Positions 25,937-38,461 are shown, numbered from the stretch's first letter. The stretch is DNA of 64,000 nucleotides from Echinometra lucunter (GCA_029962745.1 CM057171.1:19044034-19108033), one strand, 5' to 3'. Translations and numbers: made by a program. Notes: generated by a model from the sequence alone, not told the origin.

Positions 25937-28900
25937 GTGAGCGATAGACATTGTTATATAAATGAAGAATTTTATGAGAAGTTCTTTTCAGTTTCTTTAT
26001 GTAATTACAACTAGAGAAATTTCTAGAAGAGAAATCATCATTACCTAGTTTGGTAATAAATAAAACAAAAAAAATTGTAGCAATCATTAGACCATGCATG
26101 TAGAAAAAAAACTTTTTAGATTATTCCATAACACTCCATTTATGCTATTGTAACAACATTATGATGATGTTTCGTGGATAAGCTCTTTTGTCTCGGAGAT
26201 AAGCTTTTTTTTAAAGTACCCATGATAATTTTACCAAAGTTGCCATCAATTCAGGCAAATTACCATGAATTTATGTTTTGTTTTGTTTATTTTTTGGTCA
26301 AAAATTTCCATGGGTATTATTGTATTTTTTTTCCAAGCCTCGTCCCAAAATCCCTGTTGAACTGGAGAAGGTCTAATTACAGGGGGCCGCTACAGGGGGC
26401 CCCTACAGGGGGCGGGGGCAGAGGGCGTGCCGCCCCCTGTGATTTTCAGATAATAAAAGAAGAACAAGAAAAACAAAAGAAATACAAAAGAAGAAAAAGA
26501 AGAATGAAGAGTATGCATGGGGAAGAGAGAGTAGGGTCATGTAAATAAACTTACCTGTGGGTCATTCCCCCCCCCCTCAAAATACCCTTGCGCCGCCCCG
26601 TCTAATTATCAATCATATACTGAAAATGTATACGGATCTTCAATAGAAATTGTTTTAAAGTATTGTTAAATCAATAGACAAGACAACAAAGTGAGAAGAA
26701 AGAAGTTCGGAAAGAACTGGTAAAATATAGCAGGACTAGGGGCACAGCCGACCAAAACCCGCTTTGAAAACTTTACGTTTCATTTTTAAATACCAAAAAT
26801 ATTATGCTTCCTTCGGTGCTTTCGTCCCCTTTGTTATTTTTCTTTACCCAAATGTACCTTTCAAAAAGTTCATCTGAAACTTGGATAGACCCCCTCCCAT
26901 ATTCATTTCTTGGTTGCTAGCTTGCCTTGCATGATGGTCAAAAAAAATTCTCAGAAGTACATCATCTTCTTCGTTCCTTTTCCCCCTTATTCACTGTTGT
27001 TTCAAATCATAGATCGGCCCTATCAAAAATGAAATAAGATAAGACAAAACTACTCTTTGAATATAAAATAACTATTCTAAATTTTTGTTCCGTTTATCAT
27101 TGTCCCTCTTTCCCTCCACCCCTTCGTTTTTTCTTCTCTCTTCCCTTTATCATACTTTTCTTTCTATCTCTCTCCTTATCTCCCATATTTTTGTTCGCAG
27201 CTTCCCGGGAGGGACACGAATCCGAAGGTGATCATTCCGTGGAAAGATTTCCGCCCTCTAGGTCGAGTAGTAAATATGAGAAGGTTTCCCTTTCATCTTC
27301 GTCTCCCTCGTCTTCATCAGAAGGATATGGATCGTTGCATGTAAGTATAAAACCAACGCCTCACGATCTGGCTGCGATCCTACTGCGATCTAACTGCTAT
27401 TCGACTGCCACCTGAACTTAATTGTATTGAATTCAATAAGACTGGTCAGGTATATTTAACAAAAACAAAAACAAAACAAAAACATTCAAAATAGCAGGCA
27501 ACTTTCAGTTGAAACATATAAAAAAATATCCCGCCAAACAAAGAAAAATAAACAACAACAAAAAAAAACCCAACAACAGTAAAACAATATCACTATTTAA
27601 CATTAAAATCAAGAGAGAAATGTCTGGATAGCCCTTTGAAATTATAATCGACTTATACTCATCTATTTATGTATGTCATACATGAATAAAGGAATAAATC
27701 GGAACCAAATACATAGCTATATCGATTATAATTCCAAAGGCATATCCAGACATTTCTCTCTTGATTCTAATGTTTAATAGTAATATTGTTATTTATTCAT
27801 ATATTCTATGTAGTTATTTATTTTGAATATTTATTTATTCGATTAATTTATCAATCACCTATTTTCATATTTATTGATTTATTCAGATTGGGATTTTTTT
27901 TTCTTCTAATTTCTTTACAAAACTGAGTACGACAGATCAGATGATTCATAAATTTATCGAAATAGATTGATACATTATAGAGATTTAAGGTCAGTGAAAT
28001 CATAAATAGAAATTATCACATAAGCTTAAATGCGTGTCAATCATCTGCTTAGCATAAGTAATAAGCATGTTTTCGCAAAAGGGATGTAAAGAGAAATACT
28101 TATTTTGTTGTATTCAACAAAAAAAATACATAAGGTAAGACAAAAGCAACAAATATTACGCAATATAATTTGATTCTAAAATATTTAATAGAGTCACCCC
28201 ACGCTGCTGGGACGCCACGCGAAATCCATCCACGAGATCGCTCCCGTAGACGAAATCCACTATCTGGACATCGACGACTTCGGCACATCGCCCGGTGACC
28301 TCGGGCAGGTCGTGATCTCGCTCTCCTACAGCCAAGCCAAGGGACTCACGATGACGATACTCGAAGTCACGAACCTGATGTTGAGGCCTTTCTCAGAGAG
28401 CATTGACCCGTACGTCAGGATAAGAGTAAAATCTAGCAGTAAAGGTACATCATCTTATTTTCTCAGTCTCCTCGAATTTCTCGAGAAACATCAGTACGTT
28501 TTATACCCCCGTCCCGTCATCTGGGCCCTTTTGCACAAAAAGTTGCGATTAAACGCAACTAAAAAAAATCAAACGCAACTTGATGTTCAACCAATCAGAA
28601 TCGAGTATTTGGGACTTGAGTGTGATTTTTTTGAGTTGCGTTTAATCGCAATTTTTATGCAAGAGGGCCCTGCACTGATATTACCTCTCGCTTTATCGTA
28701 CTGTCTAAATATGCCCCTTCTCATCTCTGTGTTTACCCCTCTCCCTCCTCATCCGCTCTAAATACTCCTCCAGCCTCCACTTGTCTCTCTCTCTCTTTCT
28801 CTCACTTACTCTCTCTTATTCGGACCTTGAACTGCCTCTATATATATCACTGTCTCTGCCCGCGTCTTATACCAAATTTACCCTCTCCCTTCTACCTTAA

Positions 28901-31900
28901 CCCCCCCCTTCTCTAAGATGTACCCCTATGCCCCATGTTCTCTCTCTCTCTCTCTCTCTCTCTCCATTCTTTATCTATTTCACCCAACCTGTCTCTATCA
29001 TTCTACAGTGTGAGTTTATATCTCTCTCTCTCTCTCTGCCTCTTTTGCTTTTTTTTTCACTTTCTTTTCAAATTTCTCTTTATCCATTTTTATGTAATGT
29101 ATTGAAAATCTTTATTCAAAATTAAATGTTTTCAGCTATATTGTAACCTTTTCCACCACTTCTTCCTTGGCTATATCTCTCTACTCTCTTTCAGGTAACT
29201 TTCAGGACTATCAGTTCCAAACTGCAGTGAAAAGGAAAACACAGAACCCAATTTTTGAAGAGACTTTTAATGTAAATCTATCGCTGGAAAAACTCACGCA
29301 TTACGTCATTCAACTCGAGGTGGTCAACTACCACAAATTCTCGCGAAAAGACGTGATTGGCGAGATTTGTATACCCCTGTACGAGGTCACAACAGCAAAC
29401 GAGATTACGAGGGCCTACGAACTGAAAGCACCTCAGAAGGTATGCGAACTGATGATTTTGGCATTTTTGTTTTTATTATTTTAAAACTAAAAAAATAATA
29501 TGATAAATACTAGAAATCAAGTTTCTTTGGTCCAACAGACTGTGAAATTAGCACAGAAACGGATATAAAATCAAAGAAACTTATGTTATAATGGAAACAA
29601 AGCAGTTGTGTAGTTACAAACATTAATACGAAATTCATGTTACTAGTATATTATGCCCGGGGGCCACTGTCATTACAAGGGGACACCATGCATGCTCGTA
29701 CATGGACTTTCAAAATGAACCCTAAAAAAGTAATTATCCTTCGATCTCAGAATTTTGTCATGTTTTCCCCACCCTAAACAAGTATTTTCAAATCAAGCTG
29801 TTGTAAAAGAATACCCTTTTTTCCTGATTTTTGCGATTTTGATACCCTTTTCACAGTACGCGCGTACATCGCCCGTTCGTGAAAAACAACCCTTTCTACG
29901 CGTTTGTATGTACGAGCATGGTGTCCACCTTGTAATGGCAGTGATCCCCCCCCCCCCCCCACTGGGATATTATGTCCGCAAATAAAGAGGGGGCCGAACA
30001 GAATAATCACTCTTCATGTCGTCCTAAGTTTTCCTATGCCTTTTACGATTCTATATAAGGAAAACACCTTTAACAGTTGGTGTCCTCCTAGTTAATCTGG
30101 TTATGCACAGGGACCAGTCGGTGTTTTCTTTTGTCTGTCTGTTTTTTATTTTTATTTTTTATTTTTTGTCAGCAGTTAGTCATTTGTCCATTGCCTGAAA
30201 ATCAAATAAATATACAAAAAAGGAATTACATTTTGGCGATACTATATTAATGATTGTAAAACAATTGAAAACTATACCACACATCATACTGGTCATTTCA
30301 TGGCGTTGCAAGGATGGCCAAATTTTCATACATCTATCTAAAATAAAAATATGATATTGTTTTCCAGAAATTGTGCGGCGAGATACTGCTTTCCTTGAGC
30401 TACCTGCCTACCTCCAATCGTCTGCTTCTTGGTATTCTACGAGCGAGGAATCTCACTTGTGCCGATGAAAGCAGAAATATAGGTAAGCAGTCATTTCGCG
30501 GGTCCCCCTATTTTATTTCCAGTAAGGCCTGACTAATGCATAATGAGCAGGAACCGCTAGGGACATTTCATTTGAAAATAATTAAATAGACTAACTACAT
30601 GATTGACCAATCGTCATCAGTTGTACCTCAAAGAAAAGAAGAGAAATCAGACATTTTATTGTGTTCCAAATGAAAGACAAAATTTTGAAAAATTGTGTTA
30701 CTTTTATAGCAAAAAAAAATGGAAATGAAATGAAATCAAAATCTGGCCGAAAATCCCGATTGACTTTTTCAGGTGTATTGTTTCCCCCGATTTTTTTTTC
30801 TCGGGGGGGGGGGGGGGAGGTGGACATTCCCTATTGTGTCCCGACCCCTAAAAATGTGGGTGAGGCGAAGGCGTGTCCCCCTGTCCCTCCCCCGACTGAC
30901 GCCCATGGACCTGACGGATAAGATTTGTGCGTCAATCATGGAAGAAATCATGCAGGCACTGTCCGTGGCGCTTGACTGACATAGTCCACAGATTATGTTC
31001 GTGGCCCTGTCTCACACGTACAAGTTTTATAAACGGATGGTATTTTGTTTATCCGTTGTTCAAATCGTCAATCCGGTGGACAAAGTGTAAATTTCCATTT
31101 CGCAGGAGCGTACATGCACGGTCCAGGGGCTGAATAAAACGCATAATGCGCATGCATTATCGTCATGGATCATTATAACCGAGGTCTTATGACGGAATCA
31201 AGGGCGGCGCTACAGGAGAGCGGGCGACTACGACTTTTCAAGGGAGGAAAAAAAAAGGAGAAAAGAAAAAAAAAATAGGACGAGGAAGAAAGATGAGTAA
31301 TGTATGTGGAAAGGGAGAGCTGCATGGGTCATGCAACCATAATAATACCCCTACTTGTTAATTTAAAACGCAAATAAACTTACCTGCTTCCCCCCCCCCC
31401 CAATCAAAATACCTTGGTGCCGCCCCTGGACAGTACTGATGATTACATGTCAGGCATGCGGTGGCGGCATTGGTGGTGTGATATGCTGCTGCTTCTGATG
31501 ATGATGAAGATGGTGAATCATTTATGTAAATTACTGTTTAGATAACAACGATGATGATGAAGATGGAGAATCATTATGAAAGTTATTATTTAGATAATGA
31601 CGACGACGATGATGATGATGGTCATGATGATCATGATGGAGATGGAGAATCATCATGTAAATTAGTGTTTAGATAATGACGATGATGATGATGATGAAGA
31701 TGGAGAATCATTATGCAAAAATTATTGTTCAGATAATGAAGATGATGATGATGATAATGGAAGGAGGAGGAGGAGGAGGAAATGGAGAATTGCCACTATG
31801 GTGGTGATGAAGATAATTATTGTAAATTTCATAGCCTGTTGGCCTAATGTACTCCTGATAGATTTTTAGCAGGCCCGCCTTGACTCCTTTGAGTCTTTAA

Positions 31901-32288
31901 TGATCTTTCTGTGTTTGTTTTTCCAACACAATAATCTGTAAATATATCTTTTCCAGATCCGTGCGTCCGAGCCAGCCTTATCATGGGCGGACGGAAATGC
32001 AGAAAAAGAAAGACGGTCGTAGTCGAAGCTGAGGTCAATCCCGTTTTCAACGAAAAATTCTTCTTCGAAATCCCGGCGGAAAAGCTCGACCGGATCCAAA
32101 TTCTGGTGGCGGTTACGAACGAGCGAGAGAGCGGACAGGACTCGGATACCGATACCGGTTACAGCGACGCTGAAGTTGGTCAAGTGATACTGAGCTATCG
32201 GAGCACTCCGCGGGCGCATGCGCATTGGGTGAAAATGATGGACAATCCGCGAGAAAAATTCGCGCAGTGGTATGACTTAACGGTTTAA
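25786..32288 (+). CDS. Synaptotagmin with calcium-site-poor C2 domains, 411 aa
   Basis: Membrane-anchored tandem-C2 protein of vesicle traffic. The exons are 25786-25936, 27201-27340, 28192-28444, 29195-29439, 30368-30482 and 31957-32288, in total 1236 nt with all phases consistent (1,0,1,0,1). Residues 1-16 are lumenal, 17-42 form a transmembrane helix, and the CC at 44-45 with RKR fits the palmitoylated stop-transfer region of synaptotagmins. Residues 51-97 are a Ser-rich linker, about 134-255 are C2A and about 266-405 C2B. C2A keeps DPY and the Asp of RKD, but the other three usual aspartates are replaced (NLMLRPF and VVNYHKF where family members have D). C2B has DPC, and VTNERES where calcium-binding members carry two Asp. 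The end HWVKMMDNPREKFAQWYDL is a variant of the WHxL C-terminal motif. Calcium-independent function is inferred. The vertebrate orthologue is not clear (a divergent group, such as the 12-15 types, is possible). Confidence 0.93.
26380..26600. mobile_element. hAT-like MITE family, copy 2 (221 bp)
   Basis: Ends CAGGGGGCCGC...GCGCCGCCCCG with exact 8-bp duplications TCTAATTA at 26372-26379 and 26601-26608. The left end carries an internal triplication of ctacagggggc. It lies in synaptotagmin intron 1. Confidence 0.88.
27201..27340 (+). CDS. Synaptotagmin exon 2: Ser-rich linker
   Basis: Acceptor gttcgcag, donor gcatgtaagt, phase 0 at its end. It encodes ASREGHESEGDHSVE, then a Ser-run with SSSSPSSSSEGYGSLH. 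There is little conservation to judge by; support comes from the splice signals and the phase. Confidence 0.8.
27595..27785. mobile_element. Foldback/MITE element, about 190 bp
   Basis: atcaagagagaaatgtctgg at the left is matched by ccagacatttctctcttgat at the right, with further pairing of ttataatcga and tcgattataa. The arms are about 60 bp, in synaptotagmin intron 2. Confidence 0.75.
28192..28444 (+). CDS. Synaptotagmin exon 3: C2A first half
   Basis: Acceptor tttaatag, donor aaaggtacat. It encodes the pre-C2 linker and LGQVVISLSYSQAKGLTM, then DPYVRIRV, the canonical C2 start. Confidence 0.92.
28524..28669. mobile_element. GGCCCTYTTGCA MITE family, copy 1 (146 bp)
   Basis: Ends GGCCCTTTTGCA...TGCAAGAGGGCC, with long arms including gattaaacgcaact, flanked by CTG on both sides (28521-28523, 28670-28672). 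The centre holds accaatcag. A second copy lies at 51921-52083. It lies in synaptotagmin intron 3. Confidence 0.88.
28940..29042. repeat. (CT)n microsatellites
   Basis: Two (CT)n runs, 28940-28963 and about 29020-29036, in a generally pyrimidine-rich intron. Confidence 0.8.
29195..29439 (+). CDS. Synaptotagmin exon 4: C2A second half
   Basis: Acceptor tttcag, donor agaaggtatgc, ending in phase 0. It encodes TAVKRKTQNPIFEETF, then SRKDVIGEICIPL, matching C2A strands 4-8 (TLNPVFNETF and KHDIIGE in other synaptotagmins). Confidence 0.95.
29659..29960. mobile_element. MITE with CCACTGTCATTACAAGG ends
   Basis: The left end gggggccactgtcattacaa, then cacCATGCatgctcgtaca, is mirrored at the right by gtacgagcatggtgtcc, then ccttgtaatggcagtg. 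About 300 bp, non-coding, in synaptotagmin intron 4. The exact end is blurred by a poly-C run. Confidence 0.8.
30368..30482 (+). CDS. Synaptotagmin exon 5: C2B start
   Basis: Acceptor ttttccag, donor atataggtaagc. It encodes GEILLSLSYLPTSNRLL, then GILRARNLTCADES, the first strands of C2B. Confidence 0.93.
31199..31428. mobile_element. hAT-like MITE family, copy 3 (230 bp)
   Basis: Ends CAAGGGCGGCGCTACAGG...GGTGCCGCCCCTG with the same purine-rich interior and atttaaaacgcaaataaac as copy 1. The flanks GACGGAAT and GACAGTAC agree at 5 of 8 bases, so the duplication is decayed or absent. It lies in synaptotagmin intron 5. Confidence 0.75.
31495..31765. repeat. GAT-rich minisatellite, four units of about 60-80 bp
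   Basis: Units run gatgatgatgaagatgg, gaatcattatg, aaattattgtttagataatg, repeated four times with expansion of the GAT part in the third. It lies in synaptotagmin intron 5. Confidence 0.8.
31957..32288 (+). CDS. Synaptotagmin last exon: C2B and C terminus
   Basis: Acceptor ttttccag completes a split Asp codon (DPC). It encodes RKRKTVVVEAEVNPVFNEKF, then the degenerate loop VTNERESG followed by an unusual DSDTDTGYSD insert, GQVILSYR, and the end QWYDLTV. Stop TAA at 32286-32288. Confidence 0.94.
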
Positions 32289-32945
32289 GTTTCTTCCAGA
32301 TCTATAGGCCGATCAAAGAAGTTTGGTCTACTGTTAAATGCTACTGTTAAATTCATTTTATGTCAGGTGTCAGACTTTTCATTTTAAGAAAAGCATGAAA
32401 GGCCATTTTGTTAGCACATCTTTTTCTGAATTTATCATGTACTAATAGCATAATTTCATTCCTGGGTTGCATGGACCCTTCTTTGATTTTTCCCCAACAC
32501 TATTATGTTTGTAATTTTCAAGGAATCGCTACATTCTATTTGATTTTATAGCCTCTATGTGGGACAAGTGCAACATTATTAATGAGTTAATCCATCCGTG
32601 ACAGGAATTACTGGAAGCTTTATTTAATCAGCTTTCTTCTTCGAATTGACAATATCAGTATATTTTCTTCTATTTCTACATTATTTTTTAAAACTGTAAC
32701 TGTAGTGAATACAAACTGACAGAAAAAATCGCCAGTTTAAAATGGAAAAGGAGTAATTTTAAATTTTCCACCGTAATCAAAATATAACTATCTTCAGATA
32801 GTTTTTATATTCCTTTTAAAAAGATCAGCATGAAATGAGAAATACCGATGCAACCCAAATTGGCACAGCATTTGTTAATTTTTTTGCTCTTTCTGCTCGT
32901 GTAGGCCTACGGGCTCTCCATAAAAAGTTGTTGGGCCAAACAGTC
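32289..32945. other. Probable synaptotagmin 3' UTR and intergenic DNA
   Basis: AT-rich with no further exon. I cannot assign a poly(A) signal. Confidence 0.4.
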
Positions 32946-32947
32946 AG

Positions 32948-33322
32948 TTAAGGTTCGTTAGTCCGAAGGTTCGTTATTCCGAAGGTTCGTTTATTCCGAA
33001 GGTTCGTTATTCCGAAGGTTCGTTAGTCCGAAGGTTCATTAGTCCGAAGGTTCGTTGTCCGAAGGTTCGTTAGTCTGAAGGTTCGTTAGTCCGAAAATGA
33101 GTTAGTCCGAAAATGAAAAAAGGTTCTTTATTCCGAAGGCTCGCTTAATCCGAAAACAAAATAAGGTTCGTTATTCCGAAGGTTCGTTAGTCCGAAAATG
33201 AAATAAGGTTCGTTAGTTCGTTAGTTATTTTCGGACTAACGAACCTTATTCCATTTTCGGACTAACGAACCTCCGGAATAACAAACCTTCGGAATAACAA
33301 ACCTTCGGAATAATTAACATCA
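32948..33322. repeat. Inverted array of GGTTCGTTAGTCCGAA units
   Basis: Fifteen or more units of about 17-18 bp (ggttcgttagtccgaa / ggttcgttattccgaa) run in one direction to about 33230; the array then turns over and continues as ttcggactaacgaacc and ttcggaataacaaacc. Each unit is itself partly palindromic (TTCG...CGAA). Confidence 0.88.
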
Positions 33323-33407
33323 CCCAAACCGTCAATGCGAAATTCTGTCACGAATGGGTTGAGAAACAATGGAATTAATTTTATTCCTTTGTATTGTGAT
33401 TTTGAAT

Positions 33408-33439
33408 AATAATAATAATTAATAATGATGATGATGATG

Positions 33440-33488
<49 letters not shown>

Positions 33489-33512
33489 TAATAATAATAA
33501 TAATAATAATTA
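33408..33512. repeat. (AAT)n microsatellite
   Basis: About 100 bp of AAT triplets with a few GAT units. Confidence 0.9.
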
Positions 33513-33879
33513 TTTACAACATTTATATAGCGCTTATCACAAAACAAAACAAAACAAACAGCGACTTTATACGTGCATGTACATGAACATAATCATATAA
33601 CAATCTTTTAAAAAGTATTTTTATAACCTCAACCATGTCAACAGTCGTGATAAACTCTGTACTATTATATTCAATGTTTGGACACTGATCGCGGAACTTG
33701 ACGAATTGAGTACTACGTGATTTTATTCATATGTATTAATCTTGTAACAAATTATGGCGGATTTTGCAATAAATTATTTCCGGAAACGGAAGACACTACT
33801 TCAGGATTTTTGTGATCATTGTATGCAGGTCAGTCCTTTGGGTATATAGAAAATACATTCAGTGGTGGAATAATCATTG

Positions 33880-33994
33880 GGTTTTATTCAACCTGGGCAA
33901 ATCTCCTCTCAGCCAATCAAATGTAAGGATTTCAGTAGCTTATAACGGCTGTTGGAATTCGTTAATGATAAGTTTATGAAATGGGACCCAGGCT
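33880..33994. mobile_element. Fragment of a CTGGGTCCC-type MITE
   Basis: The right part ends tttatgaaatgggacccagg, the type of end seen in the GGG...CATAAA MITEs, and the interior holds agccaatcaaat. The left end is only weakly matched (caacctggg), so this is a decayed copy. Confidence 0.45.
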
Positions 33995-35300
33995 AGCCAC
34001 ATCAGTATTATTACTGCTAATCATGCCAATAATAATGAAATTGATAATAACAATGCTGAAATGATAAATGTATAATGGTACAATGATAATTAATGATAAT
34101 CATAATCATTATAAAAACGGAATAACGCTGATTCCAATCATAACGGTGGTGAATATAGTAAGGATAATAATAATTGATATCAAGGGACGCTTAAAACAAA
34201 ACAAAAAAATACAATAGACATTACAAAAACACAGGATAATGAAAAAAAAAGTAGATCACCTGCGGGCAGGGGGGGGGGGGGGGGGGAGGGGGGACAATCA
34301 TGGAGGAATCCTTTGCAGGTGGCAAGATGGAAAGAGGCATGTTGTTCCATTCTGTGATTCAGCTGCAAAAACACTTTTCATCGCCTGAGACTCCATAGAT
34401 TTGGGGATGAAGAGTTTAAACGTCTCGGTTGTTGAGGATATTCGAGCCTGACAAGATGGAGTACATAATTTCAGGTATTTTGAGGGGTGTTATTATCATT
34501 GTTAGGAATCATACACAGTCATTTTCAAAGATTACTAAACCCGTACCGACGTCATTGTTGGAAAAAAAATCAATTCATATAAAATCAGTGATACATATTT
34601 GAACACTTTTTTTCATAGGTGCATAAAGAGGGAAAATTACTGGTTCAAATCAATCCCATGAGAGTGCAGCAGTTCATGCCTATGAGATTTTCAGGGGGGG
34701 GGGGGGGGGGCTTTGTGGCAAGGAACCTCATAACCACTGTAGCTAGCTTTTACCGAGTTCGTGGATAGTTCCGTTTCAGCCACTGTACAGAGAAAAAACC
34801 CCGCTGAAATGAAGCACACTCCTTCATATTTTCAGGAAATGAAAGATACTGTATGAACTTGTAAAGACAAAAGTTTGATTGCTGCCGTTGCTAGCACTTA
34901 TTTTTCTTGATTTTTTTTAATTCTCATTTTTAACACATGAGCCTATGGGGAAATAATTACAGGCGTATTAATGAATAATAACGACGACCCGAGACACCAA
35001 GTGAATCACTGCGAGCGTACCCGTACAAATTTCATGCTTAATTAAATCATGGTATTATATCCGGGTTGTTTCCTGCTATATGATTTATGCTGGTATTCAG
35101 ATTACATTTGATACAAGGATGAGCTAAAGAAAAAAAATGTATATATAATCATGCAAACACGTTGTGAAAGAAACAGCCTGGAAGCTACGGGGAAGGACTG
35201 GTGTATGAATCATTAAAATGATAAAGAAATCGACTCAGCGTTACTAAAAGTCATTAGGCCTATAATGCACTGTGATTAAAACGTGGAATAAAGGGTTAGT
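33995..35300. other. Intergenic, poly-G tracts, no gene seen
   Basis: Poly-G runs at about 34270-34285 and 34694-34710; otherwise AT-rich with no supported feature. Confidence 0.45.
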
Positions 35301-35309
35301 CTTTTTTTT

Positions 35310-35576
35310 TTTGGGGGGGGGGGGGGTGGCTGGTTAAGAAGAGGACAGGGGGATCCTTTTGGGGGAAACACAATTATTTTCTATGATATTCTTCCAAGAT
35401 GACGTAAAACAAATGGTGGTGGTGGTGGCGTGGGGGGGGGGGGCGGGTGGATATATAGAGCGTGAGACAAAAAGACGGAAGTGATGGCGTAATGACAGCC
35501 AATGAATATAGAAATTGGGAGAGAGAATGAGTGGAGATAGAGAGGGAGAGAGAGAGAGAGAGAGAGAGCGTGAGAT

Positions 35577-35616
<40 letters not shown>

Positions 35617-35711
35617 CGCGCGCGGGGGGGGGGGGTGGGAGGTCTAAAAAGCGAGACTAAAAGACGGAAGTGATAGCGTTATTAGCCAAGCAAAGATGGA
35701 CATTCAGATAT

Positions 35712-35757
<46 letters not shown>
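35310..35757. repeat. Poly-G and (GA)n cluster
   Basis: Poly-G near 35313-35327, 35433-35443 and 35626-35635, (GA)n at 35540-35620, and an unbroken G run of about 46 bases at 35712-35757. Two diverged direct units are visible (gagactaaaagacggaagtg and gagacaaaaagacggaagtg). Confidence 0.85.
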
Positions 35758-36381
35758 CTGTGGGGAGAGAGAGAACTGCCGGGACAAAAGAAGACTGAGG
35801 GGAAAGTTAGAGGACAGTGGAGAGATAACCTAAGAAAAGAAAAAGGAAATGAAGAAATAGAAGCGCAGTCCTACCCTCCCCTTTCCGACCCGGGCCTGCG
35901 CATGGAAGCATAATCGATACGTCAACACACCCCTTTCAGGCCCGTGCCACGCCCACCTTGACATGTGCACTGCTTATATTACGCTACAGGCGCGGAGATA
36001 ATGTTAATTAATGAATCTAAACTCCTTACAGTTAATTCTCCGCACTATATATCACCTGGGCAAAATGAATATTTTTGCATTTGCAGTGTTCATGCTAGGA
36101 AAACCCGCGAATGAACAAACAGTATGTTTCGAAAATACCCGCCGAAGCAAAAACGTCCCGAACGCGGGAATTTAAACCTCACTCCTTTGTTATTGACAGT
36201 CCGAGCATAATAGGTTTCCTTTGATACGATTTTTACACGTGTGAGTGAGCTACTGAGCTGCCAGTAGATCGTTCTGCCGGTTTGCTTAATAGTTTATTAT
36301 TCCGAATACAAGCAGCGAAGCCTACCGATGATTGTCGGGGAACTTTACCCAGCCATTACAATCATTTAGTATCAGGACAGC

Positions 36382-36507
36382 GTGGAAGTGAAACGCGTGG
36401 CCTTTGCTTCTCTACACTATAACTCTCTGCTGTGTATACTCACAATTTGTACCAAAGCTTTTACCTTCGCGATTCTTGCTTCAGTATCACGAGACCAACA
36501 TCATGAG
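36382..36507 (+). other. Candidate first exon with ATGAG before a strong donor
   Basis: Low-repeat, relatively CpG-containing stretch ending ATCATGAG|GTGAGT. Spliced to the acceptor at 61001 (T ACC CCG ATG GAG), the ATG at 36503 would give MSTPMET in frame with the transglutaminase. This is inference from splice phase alone; the 24.5-kb intron would contain the minus-strand gene. Confidence 0.25.
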
Positions 36508-37117
36508 GTGAGTTTCTACGTGTGTTCGTATGTGCTTTACTATTTGTTTTTTTTTCATTCATGTCAGTATGAGTGGCTCAAGCCTAATCCAGGCACGTAC
36601 ATGCATGATTTTGTTCACTCTTTCTGAATGTCAGGCATGCATGTAAGACATGCATTCATGACAATTTCTCTCGTCCAATCTTCACGTAGCTAGTATAAAC
36701 CAGCTAAAAATGAAATATGTTGGATTCATATTTTTGAAATGGAAATCTTTTCGCACGCATCACCATCTTATGAGGCATTGCATGTTGTAGCTGGAAGCGA
36801 CCCAGCCATTTTGAACCTTGAAGACTAAAATACAATTTACTTTAAAAACACCAATAATTGAGAAACCAAATACATGTATGCTTATCCTGCACTCGATCTC
36901 CGGGCTAAATTTCTGTAGCACAGTACTGATTACTAGCTGGATGTATGACCAGGGAGTTGGGACTTAAACCGGCAAACCTCAGATACCAGATCAATTCCAT
37001 AGCTGTAGTGTATGTATGCAATGTCTGAATGCAATGTATGTACAATTTCAACAATTGCCTTAGCATGGCATCTACTTCAAGGCTAACCGTGTACTGTAAG
37101 TGTACAGTCCCTGATTA

Positions 37118-37170
<53 letters not shown>

Positions 37171-38450
37171 TGAAAATGGAAAACAAATACAGAGTTGTTC
37201 AGAATATCAAGTGTGAGACAGTGCATCTTTTTTCATAACTGCACTGTCTGCACATGTAAAAAAAGATTGATATGTAATACATAGGCCTATAAATACATTC
37301 ATAAATTTTATTATTATGGAACAACCTCATACCTTGGATGTAATATTGAATCTATAAAGGCCTATGTGGTATACTACATGTAGGTCTATTATATGCGCAA
37401 TCAGATACTTATTGCATTTTAATTTTTGTTTTCTTTTGATTTTTTTTTTGGTGGCTTGTCATTTCATTATCACCCCCCCCCCCCCTAGAAAATTTACGCC
37501 CATGAGGTGTTCTTCAGTATGGTATTCTAGCATAATTACAGATATGTCTGTAGACATGTATAGCCAGACCTACCCAAAGTGTCAACGTAGAGTCTGTAAT
37601 TGGAGACTATCTGGAAGCAGCTGGTCATGGATATCACGTATGGAATGAACTAATAGCAGTTAGTCGTAACGATGATGGACACTGATGGACGGTAATTGGT
37701 ATTCAATACACAATTTAAAGCGTGGTTCACTTTTAACCGATACAAATAGGGTTTTCAATGAGAGGTACACTCTTTTTCTCACTACAGAAAATTATAAAAA
37801 ATATTGTGAAAATTGTGAAAATATAGTTTCAAGTTGTTTTTTTTTTCTTCTCATTAACCAACTTGAAACTATATTCATAGTCTAAAACATTTGAAGCGTC
37901 GCTGTTAAAGCAATTTCGTAGAAAATATAAAACTTTATGTGCAATTTGTATTATGTGAACATACATTTATGTCAAACTATGATTACACTCTTTCCGTAGA
38001 TGCATATTTATCTTTCTGAAATGTGTAGCTCTATTCACAGGTATATTTTACATGAAAAATTATATGTAACCTTCATTTGAAATGTGAAACTTTAGTTGCA
38101 GTTATATTTATGTGGAGATTACTTGTAATTTTGTATAACATGTTCAAACTTATTTACAATTTTCTTTATGAGAGAAAAGAATGAAAACTATTAGAACAAA
38201 CAAAACAAAACAGAACAGAAAACAAACAAAAATCATGGTGCAGTGTACGTGTCCGTATTATGCTCATGTCTGTTAATAGGAGGGCAGTTGTAGGGCGTGC
38301 CTTTAATGAAAAAAGAAGAAGAAATTTGCTTTTCATTTCAATTACAATACATGTACACTTAAAATGTGACCCAGTACCAGACTTTAAATCTTTAGATTGG
38401 AGCCCCCAACTGTAATTAATGTGAAGGAGCTTTGCATACGTGCAGGTCTA
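36508..38450. other. Intergenic or intronic, no gene seen
   Basis: It holds a (GA)n run at 37118-37163, a poly-C run near 37474 and a hairpin at about 37824-37877 (atatagtttcaagttg and caacttgaaactata). No exon is supported. Confidence 0.45.
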
Positions 38451-38461
38451 CATATTTATGC

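Noticed and set aside
36382..36627. 81-codon frame as a protein
   Set aside because: It begins with GTG and has no ATG; the stretch is better viewed as a possible non-coding first exon.
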